Shown here piece after piece: positions 27,201-36,774 of a stretch of 57,693 nt of DNA (position 1 is its first letter; every line of letters starts with the position of its first letter). Under the pieces are notes generated by a model that ran no database searches, was not told the origin of the DNA, and was given only the letters and a program-made list of their open reading frames with translations. The position numbers and the translations under genes are program-made. This stretch comes from Flavobacteriales bacterium (GTDB lineage Bacteria > Bacteroidota > Bacteroidia > Flavobacteriales > BACL11): positions 1 to 57,693 of the forward strand of contig JACNLP010000054.1 in assembly GCA_014381465.1 (NCBI GenBank), written 5' to 3'.

Positions 27201-29249
27201 TTACTCTGTAAGAGTTTTGGCTTTTTCAATTGATATTTGCTTACCATCTAAAAGTGCCTTAACAAAAGCATCATCAATTCCTGCTTTTTGCACTTCTTGC
27301 AATCTTGTATTAGCAGCATCATAATTATTAAAAGTTCCAGCATTGTATCGGTATAATTTGGAGTCATTGATTTTCTCTTTTACAACCTCTCCAATTTTTG
27401 ACATTTTTGCTAACACATTAGCTGGTACACTTTCTTTATAAACTCCTATTTGAACTACAAATTCTACATTAGGTTTTGCTTCTTTTTTCTCCACTTTTGG
27501 AGTTGCTGCTTTAGAGGTGTTTCTTTTAGGTAATTTTCCGTTTGTTGCCCTTAATGCAGCATACAAACCAATCTTTTCCCCATCTTTAAATGCTACAACA
27601 AAAGAACCATCAAACCCTCTAAGAAGCATATCATTCTGATGCTGAACAGCATCTTTATAAGAAGTGAATGAACCAGTATAGTACCTAGTAAATCCATCAT
27701 TAGAAGTAAATGGAATCACATTTGGTACTCCCTTGAAAATGTCTTTAGAAAGGGCTACTTTATAAGCTCCAATCTGAACACGGAAAGTAATTTTCCCAAC
27801 AGTACTTTTCACTTCCTTCTTTGGCTCTTGTTTCTCTTGCTTTAAAACTACATTAGTAGTATCTTCAGTAGCAGCATTTTTCTCAACCTTTTCTTCCTCT
27901 TTTTCTACTTCTTCTTTTTTCGGAGTTTCTACTGGAACAGGAGGCGCAGGACTATAAAGAGTAACCACTCCATCTTCTACCTCTACAATCTCAGTATTAT
28001 CCATTCCTTCATTTATTTCTAATTGGGTTTGACGATTAATTGCCTCATCAAAAGTTGCATAAGAGCCAACAGAGTAAACAACCATTCCATCATTTTGTAA
28101 TAAGCTTTCCAAATCATCAAAACTTAAAAATTTATTAATCACATTTGCGGGAACATCATCTCTATACTCTCCTAACATTATTGCTAACCGTTTGCCTTGT
28201 ATTTTAGTATCTATTGAAGGAATATCATTTGCAATATTAAAAGCATTTGCTTTCGCAATTAAGTATTCATTAATTGATTTAAAATCATCTTTTGAAATTT
28301 CATTCTCGTTATACACATTAGCATATTCCCTACTTGCTGCATTGAATTTACTATACATACTTTTGGATTGATCATCAGTAAGTTGCACTCCTTTTTCATT
28401 CACAATAGCACCTCTTGGTGTGTGAGCCTCCTCATCTATATAATTTGGAATACCATCTTTATCATCATCAAGAGGGCAACCATTTGCATCTACTTTTACT
28501 CCCTCTGGAGTCTCAGGGCAATAATCATCAATATCAGGAACTAAATCGCCATCAGAATCTTCCACATCCATAGCTTTGAAATTCACCTCAGCATAAAAAC
28601 TTTGATCAGAATAAGCTTTTGGTTTTCTTGGTTTTGGTGTAAATAAATCAAAATGAACAGTAAAGGTAGTAACTAAAAATTTATCTCCTCCACCCTCTTC
28701 AACATTATCAATCAAATCAGAAAAAGAGTAATGGTAACGTAAGCCCATATCTAGACCTATTCTTTCAGAAACATCAAGCATTACTCCAATTCCCATTGGG
28801 ATAGCAATAGTAGTTTCCGTTATTTGATTTTCTGTTTTGAAATTCAAAAGCTCAGCCCCTAAGGATAAAAAAGGAGTAAGTTTTGATTGCTTAGAAATTT
28901 GATGGAAATTATATCTTAACCCTAATCCTGCTGTTTTTACATCTGATCTAAATGAAGTATTAGTTACATCATCTGTTTCATTTAAACTTCCATTTCCCAA
29001 TAGAAAAGTTAAGTCCAAATTATCGGTCATATTCATTTTTACGCCAAAATGATAACCCTGATTCCCCATTAAAAAGTTCTTTTTTGGACCTTCAATATCT
29101 CCTTTAAAAAGATAAGATCCTGTGCCAAAAGAGAGCATTGGTTGAAAGGGGGCTTTGGGTTGATCATCATAATATCCATCTTGAGCTATAACATTTACAC
29201 TGCTTAAGATAAGTGTGGCTACAAATAGCCGGAAAAGTATTTTCTTCAT
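27201..29249 (-). CDS. Outer-membrane barrel protein with TSP3 repeats and three SPOR-like modules
   Basis: The 682-residue protein has a signal peptide (NVIAQ), an N-terminal beta-barrel-like part (about residues 30-200, ending in a run of aromatic strands FLVTTFTVHFDLF), TSP3-like calcium repeats with DSDGDLVPDIDD and DDDKDGIPNYID (about residues 230-272), and three SPOR-like modules starting near residues 353, 486 and 594 (IMLGEYRDDVPANV, VQIGAYKVALSKDI, VQIGVYKESVPANV). A Pro/Glu/Lys linker separates the modules. An OmpA C-terminal peptidoglycan-binding domain is absent and SPOR modules stand in its place. The role may be to tether the outer membrane to septal or other glycan; this is inference. 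It is the last gene of the minus-strand run from rfbC. Confidence 0.78.
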   Translation of the reverse strand: MKKILFRLFVATLILSSVNVIAQDGYYDDQPKAPFQPMLSFGTGSYLFKGDIEGPKKNFLMGNQGYHFGVKMNMTDNLDLTFLLGNGSLNETDDVTNTSFRSDVKTAGLGLRYNFHQISKQSKLTPFLSLGAELLNFKTENQITETTIAIPMGIGVMLDVSERIGLDMGLRYHYSFSDLIDNVEEGGGDKFLVTTFTVHFDLFTPKPRKPKAYSDQSFYAEVNFKAMDVEDSDGDLVPDIDDYCPETPEGVKVDANGCPLDDDKDGIPNYIDEEAHTPRGAIVNEKGVQLTDDQSKSMYSKFNAASREYANVYNENEISKDDFKSINEYLIAKANAFNIANDIPSIDTKIQGKRLAIMLGEYRDDVPANVINKFLSFDDLESLLQNDGMVVYSVGSYATFDEAINRQTQLEINEGMDNTEIVEVEDGVVTLYSPAPPVPVETPKKEEVEKEEEKVEKNAATEDTTNVVLKQEKQEPKKEVKSTVGKITFRVQIGAYKVALSKDIFKGVPNVIPFTSNDGFTRYYTGSFTSYKDAVQHQNDMLLRGFDGSFVVAFKDGEKIGLYAALRATNGKLPKRNTSKAATPKVEKKEAKPNVEFVVQIGVYKESVPANVLAKMSKIGEVVKEKINDSKLYRYNAGTFNNYDAANTRLQEVQKAGIDDAFVKALLDGKQISIEKAKTLTE

Positions 29250-29307
29250 TATTCGTTTTTTTTACAGTCCGTAAAAATACTAAAAAAATCAAAAGAAATA
29301 AGGCAAA

Positions 29308-30018
29308 CTAGAAATTAGGTTTTAAAGTATATTTGTTATAAAACTTATCTATGATAGCAACTGCATCTTCAGGAGTATTAACAATACTAAACAAATCCAA
29401 ATCTTTTAGGCTAATATTTTTTTCTACACCAAGCATAGTTTCCTTTATCCAGTCCATCAGTCCTTCCCAATAAATTTCACCAACTAATACAATAGGAAAT
29501 CTACCTATTTTTCCAGTTTGTATAAGGGTAATTGCCTCAAATAATTCGTCTAAAGTACCTACACCGCCAGGCAAAACAATAAACCCTTGTGCATATTTTA
29601 CAAACATTACTTTTCTAACAAAGAAATAATCAAAATTCAAAATTTTATCATTATCAATAAATTCATTATGTGATTGTTCGAATGGGAGTTCAATATTTAA
29701 GCCAACTGATTTTCCAGATCCTCTTTTTGCTCCTTTATTAGCCGCTTCCATTATTCCTGGTCCACCGCCTGTAATTACTCCATATCCTTTTTGGGTTAAA
29801 ATGTAGGCAATTTCTTCTGCTTGTTTGTAATATTTATTATCTGATTTTGTTCTTGCCGAACCAAATACAGAAACACAAGGCCCTATTTTTGACATGGTTT
29901 CAAAGCCCTCAACAAATTCTGACATAATTTTAAAAATTTGCCAAGAATCGGATGTTTTTATAGCATTCCAATTTTTCTCTTTAAAAGCTCTTCTTATTTT
30001 TTTCTCTTGTTTATTCAT
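29308..30018 (-). CDS. LOG-family Rossmann-fold phosphoribohydrolase (TIGR00730)
   Basis: The start is ATG 30018 (MNKQEKKIRRAF). The protein has the two signatures of the LOG family: GGGPGIMEAANKGA near residue 95 and PGGVGTLDELFEAI near residue 160, the latter holding the catalytic Glu. Members cleave cytokinin or purine nucleoside 5'-monophosphates into base and ribose-5-phosphate. The 236-residue length matches the longer bacterial group. Cytoplasmic. Position after uvrA in the same direction suggests co-transcription. Confidence 0.9.
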   Translation of the reverse strand: MNKQEKKIRRAFKEKNWNAIKTSDSWQIFKIMSEFVEGFETMSKIGPCVSVFGSARTKSDNKYYKQAEEIAYILTQKGYGVITGGGPGIMEAANKGAKRGSGKSVGLNIELPFEQSHNEFIDNDKILNFDYFFVRKVMFVKYAQGFIVLPGGVGTLDELFEAITLIQTGKIGRFPIVLVGEIYWEGLMDWIKETMLGVEKNISLKDLDLFSIVNTPEDAVAIIDKFYNKYTLKPNF

Positions 30019-30051
30019 TTTATTTTTTTTCAATTATAACAAATGTTGATT

Positions 30052-32871
30052 TTATTCTAATTCTTTTTTCAAATACTCTCCTGTAAAACTCTCCTTGCAT
30101 TTTACGATTTCTTCTGGTGTTCCGTTACAAATAATCTCCCCTCCTTTTCCGCCTCCTTCTGGTCCCATATCAATGATATAATCTGCTGCTTTTAGCACAT
30201 CCATATTGTGCTCAATAATTAATACAGTATTTCCTTTATTTACCAATTTCTGAACTACATCCAAAAACACCTTTACATCATGGAAATGCAAGCCAGTAGT
30301 TGGTTCATCTAAAATATAAAAGGTTTTGCCGGTATTCTTTTTTGAAAGCTCTGCTGAGAGTTTTATCCTTTGTGCTTCCCCGCCTGAAAGTGTTGTAGAT
30401 GATTGTCCTAAGGAAATATAGCCCAAACCCACATCTTGCAGTGTTTTTATTTTTCGATAAATAGCAGGTATGGACTTAAAAAACTCTACCGATTGGTTAA
30501 TGGTCATACTCAACACATCCGCAATTGATTTTCCTTTGTATCTAACTTCCAAAGTTTCACGATTATACCGCTTTCCATTACAAAGCTCACAATGCACCAA
30601 CACATCAGGCAAGAAATTCATTTCAATGGTTTTCAGTCCTGCTCCTTCACAGTTTTCGCACCTTCCTCCTTTTACATTAAAGGAATATCGCCCCACTTTA
30701 TATCCTCTTATTTTTGATTCTGGCAAATTGGCATATAAATTTCTGATATGGGAAAATACGCCAGTATATGTTGCCGGATTCGATCTTGGCGTTCTGCCAA
30801 TTGGAGACTGGTCCACCTCAATTACTTTGTCAATATTTTCTACGCCTTTTATTTTTTTATAAGGCAAAGATTTTTTCACGCCTCTATAAAAATATTTATT
30901 CAAAATTGGATAAAGCGTTTCGTTAATAAGAGTAGATTTCCCACTTCCAGAAACACCAGTAACGCAAACAAATACGCCTAATGGAATTTCTAAATCTACT
31001 GATTTCAGATTATGTCCTTTCGCCCCAAATAATTGTAAAGTTTTTCCATTTTTTTTTCTTCTTTTTGGTACTTCAATTTTCAACTTATTTTTTAAGTATT
31101 TAGCTGTCAAATTTTTGTTTTTCAAAATCTGTTTTAGACTCCCTTTTGCTACCACCTCTCCCCCATGAATTCCAGCATTCGGACCTAAATCGACAATAAA
31201 ATCGGCAGATTCAATCATGTCTTTATCATGCTCTACTACAATTACTGAATTGCCAATATCTCGTAAGTTTTTTAAGGAATTGATTAGCTTTTGATTATCC
31301 TTTTGATGCAAGCCAATGCTTGGTTCATCTAAAATATAAAGCACATTAGTAAGTTGAGCCCCAATTTGAGTAGCAAGGCGAATGCGTTGTGCTTCCCCAC
31401 CAGAAAGAGATTTAGAACTTCTGTTTAATGAAAGGTAAGAAAGACCAACATCTAAAATAAATTGCACTCTTTTCTTTAATTCCTTAATAATGTGCTTGGT
31501 AATAATCTTTTGGTTTTTATTTAGTTGCTGTTCAATAGTATCGAGCCAAAGAGAAAAAGCGGATATATCCATTGCAGTTAGTTGATGAATTTGTTTATCT
31601 CCTATTCTAAAGTGCATAGATTCTTTATTCAAACGACTACCCTCACATTCTGTACAGCTATACTCTGACATATAATTATTAGCCCATCTTTCAATAGATT
31701 TTACATAGCTGAGTTTTGCTTGCTCTTTTATAAAATTAAAGATGCCATCAAAATGTAATTTGTAAATTTTTGATACGCCAACGCTTTTTAACTTTACACT
31801 AAAAGTGCCTGTCTCACCATAAAAAATAGCATGCATCCCAGCTTTACTTATTTTTGAGATTGGCGTATTTAAAGTAAAACTGTACTTCTTTCCTATTACT
31901 GCCAATTGCTTTGTTATCCAATCTGATTTTCTGTTGGCTATGGGTGCAATTGCACCTTGATTTATGCTTTTGGTTTTGTCTGGGATTATTTTTTGCGCAT
32001 CTACTTCTTTTAAGATTCCTATTCCGTTACAATGCTTGCATGCCCCCTTTGGCGAATTAAAAGAAAATGAATTCGGCTCAGGATTTTTATATGCTATTCC
32101 TGTTGTTGGGCACATCAAATCTCTACTAAAATATCTTGGAATATTCGCTTGCTTTTCCAAAACCATCATTACCCCATCTCCATCTTTTAGGGCTTGTATC
32201 AAGGAAGAAAGAATTCTTTTCTTGTTATCCTGATTTACTTTTACCCTGTCGATTACTATCTCAATATCATGGGTTTTGTACCTGTCTAATTTTAGTCCAG
32301 GGGTAATTTCAATCATCTGCCCATCCACCCTTATTCTAATAAATCCTTTTCGTAAAATTTGTGCAAATAACTCCCTATAATGTCCTTTTCTTGCCTTTAT
32401 AATGGGCGCTAAAATACTTATAGATTTACCTTTAAATTCTTTCAGGATAAGTTGCAAAATTTGCTTATCGGTATATTTTACCATTTTCTCCCCCGTATTA
32501 TAGGAATAAGCAATTCCTGCTCTAGCATAAAGCAAACGCATATAATCGTAAATCTCTGTAATAGTGCCCACTGTTGATCTCGGGTTTTTACTTGTCGTTT
32601 TCTGTTCAATTGATACTACTGGGCTGAGTCCTGTAATTTTATCCACATCTGGGCGTTCCATATTTCCTAAAAACTGCCGGGCATAAGCATTAAAGGTTTC
32701 CAAATACCGTCTTTGCCCTTCTGCATGAATGGTATCAAAAGCCAATGAAGATTTTCCACTTCCACTAAGTCCTGTAAAAACGACTAATTTGTTTCTTGGA
32801 ATTTTTAAATCAATATCTTTTAAATTATGAACCCTAGCACCATAAATACAAATCATTTCTTGCTTCTCCAT
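30052..32871 (-). CDS. uvrA: Excinuclease ABC subunit A
   Basis: The 939-residue DNA-damage sensor of nucleotide excision repair has two ABC ATPase cores: Walker A GLSGSGKSSLAFD near residue 35 and GVSGSGKSTLINETL near residue 645, with signature motifs LSGGEAQRIRLA and LSGGEAQRIKLS. Zinc-binding cysteines are seen in CTECEGSRLN and CENCEGAG...CELCNG. Length and order are normal, so the gene is intact. It works with UvrB and UvrC in the cytoplasm. It starts two bases after the lytic transglycosylase stop. Confidence 0.98.
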   Translation of the reverse strand: MEKQEMICIYGARVHNLKDIDLKIPRNKLVVFTGLSGSGKSSLAFDTIHAEGQRRYLETFNAYARQFLGNMERPDVDKITGLSPVVSIEQKTTSKNPRSTVGTITEIYDYMRLLYARAGIAYSYNTGEKMVKYTDKQILQLILKEFKGKSISILAPIIKARKGHYRELFAQILRKGFIRIRVDGQMIEITPGLKLDRYKTHDIEIVIDRVKVNQDNKKRILSSLIQALKDGDGVMMVLEKQANIPRYFSRDLMCPTTGIAYKNPEPNSFSFNSPKGACKHCNGIGILKEVDAQKIIPDKTKSINQGAIAPIANRKSDWITKQLAVIGKKYSFTLNTPISKISKAGMHAIFYGETGTFSVKLKSVGVSKIYKLHFDGIFNFIKEQAKLSYVKSIERWANNYMSEYSCTECEGSRLNKESMHFRIGDKQIHQLTAMDISAFSLWLDTIEQQLNKNQKIITKHIIKELKKRVQFILDVGLSYLSLNRSSKSLSGGEAQRIRLATQIGAQLTNVLYILDEPSIGLHQKDNQKLINSLKNLRDIGNSVIVVEHDKDMIESADFIVDLGPNAGIHGGEVVAKGSLKQILKNKNLTAKYLKNKLKIEVPKRRKKNGKTLQLFGAKGHNLKSVDLEIPLGVFVCVTGVSGSGKSTLINETLYPILNKYFYRGVKKSLPYKKIKGVENIDKVIEVDQSPIGRTPRSNPATYTGVFSHIRNLYANLPESKIRGYKVGRYSFNVKGGRCENCEGAGLKTIEMNFLPDVLVHCELCNGKRYNRETLEVRYKGKSIADVLSMTINQSVEFFKSIPAIYRKIKTLQDVGLGYISLGQSSTTLSGGEAQRIKLSAELSKKNTGKTFYILDEPTTGLHFHDVKVFLDVVQKLVNKGNTVLIIEHNMDVLKAADYIIDMGPEGGGKGGEIICNGTPEEIVKCKESFTGEYLKKELE

Positions 32872-32873
32872 TT

Positions 32874-33836
32874 TTATTGCTGCTGAATTTCAGGGGTTTG
32901 AAAATCATCAAAAACTAAAATAGAATCATCTATTGGGATTTTCAACTTGTATTTTCTTTTGGATTTATCAGGTAAAGAAGTGCTTCTAAGCCAAGGATTA
33001 AATTGTTTTAATAATTTATAATTTGTGCCCTGAAGTTTTGCAAACTCACTTAAATCATCAATAGTAGAACTTACTTCTACTTCTTTATATTTTGGCATAG
33101 AATACAAATCTTTTTCCCTTAGTATAAAGCCATACTTTTTGGGATTTTCCAAAATTTCTTTCACGGCAATTACTCTAAAAATATATCTTGAAGTTTCCGT
33201 ATTCAAATGCAAATTATAATAGTTATTCGTACTCTGTTTTTCTATCAATCGTTTAACCCCATTTTGCCCTTTATTATATGAGGCTGCTGCCATAGTCCAA
33301 CTGCCAAATTTATCAAAAGCTTCTTGTAAATACTCACAAGCAGCTTGGGTGGATTTCTCTAAATTATATCGCTCGTCAATAGCCAAGTTTACTTCCAAAC
33401 CATATTCTTTTGCAGTACCACTTAATATTTGCCAAAACCCTGCTGCTTTAGAAGGAGAAACTACATTTTCTAATCCACTTTCAATTACTGCTAAATACTT
33501 AAAATCATCAGGAATGTTATTGGCTTTCAAAATGGGCTCAATAATTGGAAAATATTTATTTGCCCTTTTCAAATACAAGATGGTGTTGGATTGCCAGTAA
33601 ATATTTTTCAAAAGTTCCTTATCCATTCTTTCCCAAATATCAGCAGAATTCAAATTCACTTTTTCATTACAAAATGAAAGATTTTCTGGTTTATTGATGG
33701 AAAATATATTATACTTATCGTTAAATTGTTTTTGATGTAATTTGTCCTCTGATAATTTTTTGGTAGGATAAGAAAACAACAGAAAAAAGAAAGATAAAAT
33801 AGCAAGAATGGGAAAAAAAGAATTGGAATTTTTCAT
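32874..33836 (-). CDS. Lytic transglycosylase (SLT/MltD-like)
   Basis: The 320-residue exported protein has a hydrophobic N-terminal segment (PILAILSFFFLLF) and an SLT domain with catalytic Glu119 in AVIESGLENVVSPSKAAGFWQI, followed by GVKRLIEKQ and the YNKGQNG motif. The C-terminal part (EFAKLQGTNYKLLKQFNPWL to YKLKIP) looks like a LysM-type glycan-binding module. It cleaves peptidoglycan to anhydromuropeptides in the periplasm. Two bases separate it from both rfbC and uvrA. Confidence 0.88.
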   Translation of the reverse strand: MKNSNSFFPILAILSFFFLLFSYPTKKLSEDKLHQKQFNDKYNIFSINKPENLSFCNEKVNLNSADIWERMDKELLKNIYWQSNTILYLKRANKYFPIIEPILKANNIPDDFKYLAVIESGLENVVSPSKAAGFWQILSGTAKEYGLEVNLAIDERYNLEKSTQAACEYLQEAFDKFGSWTMAAASYNKGQNGVKRLIEKQSTNNYYNLHLNTETSRYIFRVIAVKEILENPKKYGFILREKDLYSMPKYKEVEVSSTIDDLSEFAKLQGTNYKLLKQFNPWLRSTSLPDKSKRKYKLKIPIDDSILVFDDFQTPEIQQQ

Positions 33837-33838
33837 GT

Positions 33839-34381
33839 TTAAAATTTTGTATTTAATTCTAAAAAGCTTGGCGATAAGGCATCTTTTTCTGAAACTATTG
33901 GATTATCCACTGCCCAATTTATATTCAAATCTTTATCGTTCCAAACTATAGAGCCCTCTGATTGTTTATTGTAAACTCCCGTACATTTATAAGTGAAGAT
34001 AGTATCATCTTCCAAACTAACAAATCCATGAGCAAAACCTGGTGGAATCCAGAATATTGTTTTGTTTTCTTCACTTAACACAATTGAAAAATGCTTACCA
34101 TAAGTAGGAGAATTTTCTCTTATATCAACTGCCACATCCATTACTGCACCTTTTATTACGCTTACTAACTTCCCTTGAGCAAAAGGAGAATTCTGAAAAT
34201 GCAAGCCCCTTAAAACCCCTTTTGCTGAAAGCGACTGATTATCCTGCACAAAATTTAAATCCAATCCTTCATTCTCGAAAGCTATTTTGCTCCAACTTTC
34301 AAAAAAATAACCTCTATCATCTGCAAATATTTTGGGTTTTATTACTAGCAATCCTTTTATTGGCGTCTTTGTTGTTTCCAT
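33839..34381 (-). CDS. rfbC: dTDP-4-dehydrorhamnose 3,5-epimerase
   Basis: The 180-residue cupin-fold enzyme makes dTDP-4-dehydro-L-rhamnose in the dTDP-rhamnose pathway. Family landmarks: FADDRGYFFESW, VQDNQSLSAKGVLRGLHFQ (catalytic His), KLVSVIKGAVMDVAVDIRENSPTYGK and WIPPGFAHGFVSL. The other rfb genes are not in the window. It is the first gene of a minus-strand unit with the lytic transglycosylase and uvrA. Confidence 0.95.
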   Translation of the reverse strand: METTKTPIKGLLVIKPKIFADDRGYFFESWSKIAFENEGLDLNFVQDNQSLSAKGVLRGLHFQNSPFAQGKLVSVIKGAVMDVAVDIRENSPTYGKHFSIVLSEENKTIFWIPPGFAHGFVSLEDDTIFTYKCTGVYNKQSEGSIVWNDKDLNINWAVDNPIVSEKDALSPSFLELNTKF

Positions 34382-34484
34382 TTATTATTTTTTAGATTTC
34401 TAAAAAGACAAATATAAAAAAATAGATACTGTTTTTTGAATTTGGTCAACTAATATTTTTAGTTTTGCAAACAAAAAAAATATC

Positions 34485-35162
34485 ATGAGAAAAACCAATT
34501 TATTAATCGTAAGTATTGCAGTAATTTTCAGTTCGTGTACTAATAATGCATCTTACAAAACACCAGAAACAGAAATGGAAAAAGTTAGTTACAGTTTAGG
34601 AGTGAATATGGCTTCAAGCGTAAAAGCCCAAGGGTTAGATACTATTGATGCTAGTTCAGTTGCAAAAGCATTTAATGATGTATTTGAAGGAAATGATTTA
34701 GATATTTCAGAAGAAGAAAGTATGCAAATTTTGCAAGAGTTTTTCGGGAAATTAGCTGCTGAAAAAAGTACTAAACTAAATGAAGCAGGAGCTGCTTATT
34801 TAGCTGAAAATGGAGCAAAAGAAGGGGTAACAACTACTGAAAGCGGTTTACAATATGAAGTTATTACTTCAGGAGATGGAGCAACCCCTACTACTACTGA
34901 CCAAGTAAGTGTACACTACCATGGGATGCTAACTGACGGAACTGTTTTTGATAGCTCTGTTGATAGAGGGCAACCAGCAACATTTGGAGTAACACAAGTT
35001 ATTAAAGGCTGGACTGAAGCACTACAACTAATGAGTGTAGGTGACAAATGGAAATTAACTATTCCTGCTAACTTAGCTTATGGCGACCAAGGTGCTGGAG
35101 GAATGATTGGACCTGGGGCTACATTAGTTTTTGAAGTGGAACTTCTAGGAATTAACAACTAA
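34485..35162 (+). CDS. FKBP-type peptidyl-prolyl isomerase lipoprotein
   Basis: The 225-residue protein has a lipobox (FSSC, Cys18), an N-terminal dimerisation domain with the FkpA/Mip-type pattern [20 protein letters not shown], and a C-terminal FKBP domain (about residues 125-224: [41 protein letters not shown]). Conserved PPIase residues are present. It should be a periplasmic or outer-membrane folding factor. It has its own promoter (TAGTTTTG at 34459-34466) and a terminator. Confidence 0.92.
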   Translation: MRKTNLLIVSIAVIFSSCTNNASYKTPETEMEKVSYSLGVNMASSVKAQGLDTIDASSVAKAFNDVFEGNDLDISEEESMQILQEFFGKLAAEKSTKLNEAGAAYLAENGAKEGVTTTESGLQYEVITSGDGATPTTTDQVSVHYHGMLTDGTVFDSSVDRGQPATFGVTQVIKGWTEALQLMSVGDKWKLTIPANLAYGDQGAGGMIGPGATLVFEVELLGINN

Positions 35163-35188
35163 TTAGTAGTAATCATATTATTAAAGAG

Positions 35189-35215
35189 AAGCCGAGTAAA
35201 TGCTCGGCTTTTTTT
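35189..35215 (+). terminator. Terminator after the FKBP gene
   Basis: AAGCCGAG (35189-35196) pairs with CTCGGCTT (35203-35210) around loop TAAATG, with a seven-T run. Confidence 0.88.
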
Positions 35216-35282
35216 ATAGTACTATTTTTAGAAAAAATTAAATCCAAAAGCTAAATACCCATATATTTCCTATCTTAGCCGA

Positions 35283-35405
35283 ATGAAAAAAACAATACTA
35301 CTACTGCTTTCCCTTAGCTTTATTCTTGTCTCTTGCACTAGCAAAAAAGGATGCCAAAAAGGCCCAAGAATAAAAACACAAATGGGAACGATAAAAAAAC
35401 ATTAA
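35283..35405 (+). CDS. Very small lipoprotein
   Basis: ATG 35283 opens a 40-residue frame. It begins MKKTILLLLSLSFILVSC, a full lipoprotein signal with lipobox LVSC, leaving a mature peptide of about 23 residues rich in Lys (CTSKKGCQKGPRIKTQ) with a second Cys. It is followed at three bases by the DUF4197 gene, and a TATCTTAG box stands 4-5 bases before the ATG, so it appears to be the first gene of a two-gene unit. Unknown function. Confidence 0.62.
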   Translation: MKKTILLLLSLSFILVSCTSKKGCQKGPRIKTQMGTIKKH

Positions 35406-35407
35406 TA

Positions 35408-36127
35408 ATGAAAAATATATTAATTCTATTACTTTGCTTACCCCTTTTTTCGCAAGCGCAAAGCTGGAAAGATTTAAAAAAAGCTGCTGAAAAAGTAAAT
35501 ACAGAGCTGATCACGAAAAGTCCTTTTTCGGAAAAAGATGCTGCTAATGCCCTAAAAGAAGTGCTAAACAAAGGAACAGAAAAAGGGGTAAAAGTACTAT
35601 CAATAAAAGATGGTTATTTTAAAAACCCTAAAGTAAAGATTCCTTTTCCAAGAAATGCAACAAAAGTTGCGGATAAATTAAAACAATTAGGAATGCAAAA
35701 GCAAGTAGATGAAGTAGTGCTAAGCATTAATAGAGCAGCAGAGGATGCAGCCAATTCTGCAAAACCAATATTTGTAGATGCCATTAAAAAAATGAGTATT
35801 AAAGATGCTATTGGTATTGTAAAAGGAAAAAATACTGCTGGAACTGATTACCTAAATAAAAATACAAATGTTGCACTTGTAAGTGCTTTCAAACCCATAA
35901 TAAAAACTTCTTTAGAAAAGGTAAACGCAACAAAACATTGGGAAAACATAATGAATACTTATAACAAAATCCCATTTGTAGAAAAAGTAAATCCTGAACT
36001 AGAGACTTATGTTACCGAGAAAGCAATAAATGGATTATTTTTTATTCTAGCCCAAGAAGAAATTGCTATTAGAGAAAATCCAAAAGAAAGAACTTCTGCA
36101 TTACTTAAAAAAGTATTTGGCAACTAA
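35408..36127 (+). CDS. DUF4197 family exported protein
   Basis: The start is ATG 35408, two bases after the small lipoprotein stop; an in-frame ATG at 35351 lies inside that gene. The 239-residue product has a signal peptide (LFSQAQ) and a helical DUF4197 domain: LKEVLNKGTEKGVKVLS, GYFKNPKVKIPFP, DEVVLSINRAAEDAA and the conserved KGLFFILAQEE-like end (NGLFFILAQEEIAIRENP). Found in many Gram-negative bacteria; function unknown. Its stop overlaps the convergent rdgB stop by three bases. Confidence 0.88.
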   Translation: MKNILILLLCLPLFSQAQSWKDLKKAAEKVNTELITKSPFSEKDAANALKEVLNKGTEKGVKVLSIKDGYFKNPKVKIPFPRNATKVADKLKQLGMQKQVDEVVLSINRAAEDAANSAKPIFVDAIKKMSIKDAIGIVKGKNTAGTDYLNKNTNVALVSAFKPIIKTSLEKVNATKHWENIMNTYNKIPFVEKVNPELETYVTEKAINGLFFILAQEEIAIRENPKERTSALLKKVFGN

Positions 36128-36699
36128 ATAGTTTGCAAAAAATTAAGCAATTTTCTTGTAGCAATTCCTCTATGACTAATTATTCCTTTCTCTTGTTTTG
36201 TCATTTGGGCAAAAGTAGTGTCAAATCCTTTTGGTAAGAAAATAGGGTCGTATCCAAAACCTTTCTCACCTATCTTTTCTTTTATTATTTCTCCTTTACA
36301 CTCTCCTTCAAAAAGGTATTTTTCTCCATCAATTATTAGTGCAATTACTGTGCGGAATTTTGCTTTTCTATTGTTTTTCCCTTCTAAATTCTGAAGAACT
36401 TTTTGCATATTTTCCTCAGAATTACAATCCTCTCCTGCATAACGAGCAGAATAAACTCCCGGCTCATTATTTAAAGCATTCACTTCCAGTCCGGTATCAT
36501 CTGCAAAGCAGTTATAGCCGTAATTATCAAAAACAAATTCTGCTTTTTGCATGGCGTTCCCCTCTAAAGTAGTTTGTGTTTCTGGAAGTTCCTTATTACA
36601 ATTAATATCTTTCAAACTCAAAATCTCAATTTTAAAGGGTATCAAGCTCTTTATTTCAGCTATTTTATTCGGATTATTGGTGGCAAAAACTAATTTCAT
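36124..36699 (-). CDS. rdgB: Non-canonical purine NTP pyrophosphatase (RdgB/HAM1)
   Basis: The 191-residue protein removes inosine and xanthosine triphosphates by hydrolysis to the monophosphate, keeping them out of DNA. Landmarks: VFATNNPNKIAEIKSL, FADDTGLEVNALNNEPGVYSARYAG (catalytic Asp) and FGYDPIFLP, then KGIISHRG. Complete and of normal length. Confidence 0.95.
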   Translation of the reverse strand: MKLVFATNNPNKIAEIKSLIPFKIEILSLKDINCNKELPETQTTLEGNAMQKAEFVFDNYGYNCFADDTGLEVNALNNEPGVYSARYAGEDCNSEENMQKVLQNLEGKNNRKAKFRTVIALIIDGEKYLFEGECKGEIIKEKIGEKGFGYDPIFLPKGFDTTFAQMTKQEKGIISHRGIATRKLLNFLQTI

Positions 36700-36759
36700 T
36701 TGTAAATCATTTAAGTGCCGAAATTAAAATTTTATTCTTTCTATTTTTAAATAAAGTAG

Positions 36760-36767
36760 TAAATTTG
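36760..36767 (+). promoter_or_regulatory. -7 promoter element of the first M43 protease gene
   Basis: TAAATTTG fits TAnnTTTG, seven bases before the ATG at 36775. Confidence 0.5.
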
Positions 36768-36774
36768 CATTTTC

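Noticed and set aside
30470-32233. Plus-strand frames within uvrA
   Set aside because: They lie wholly inside the conserved uvrA reading frame and look like translated antisense.
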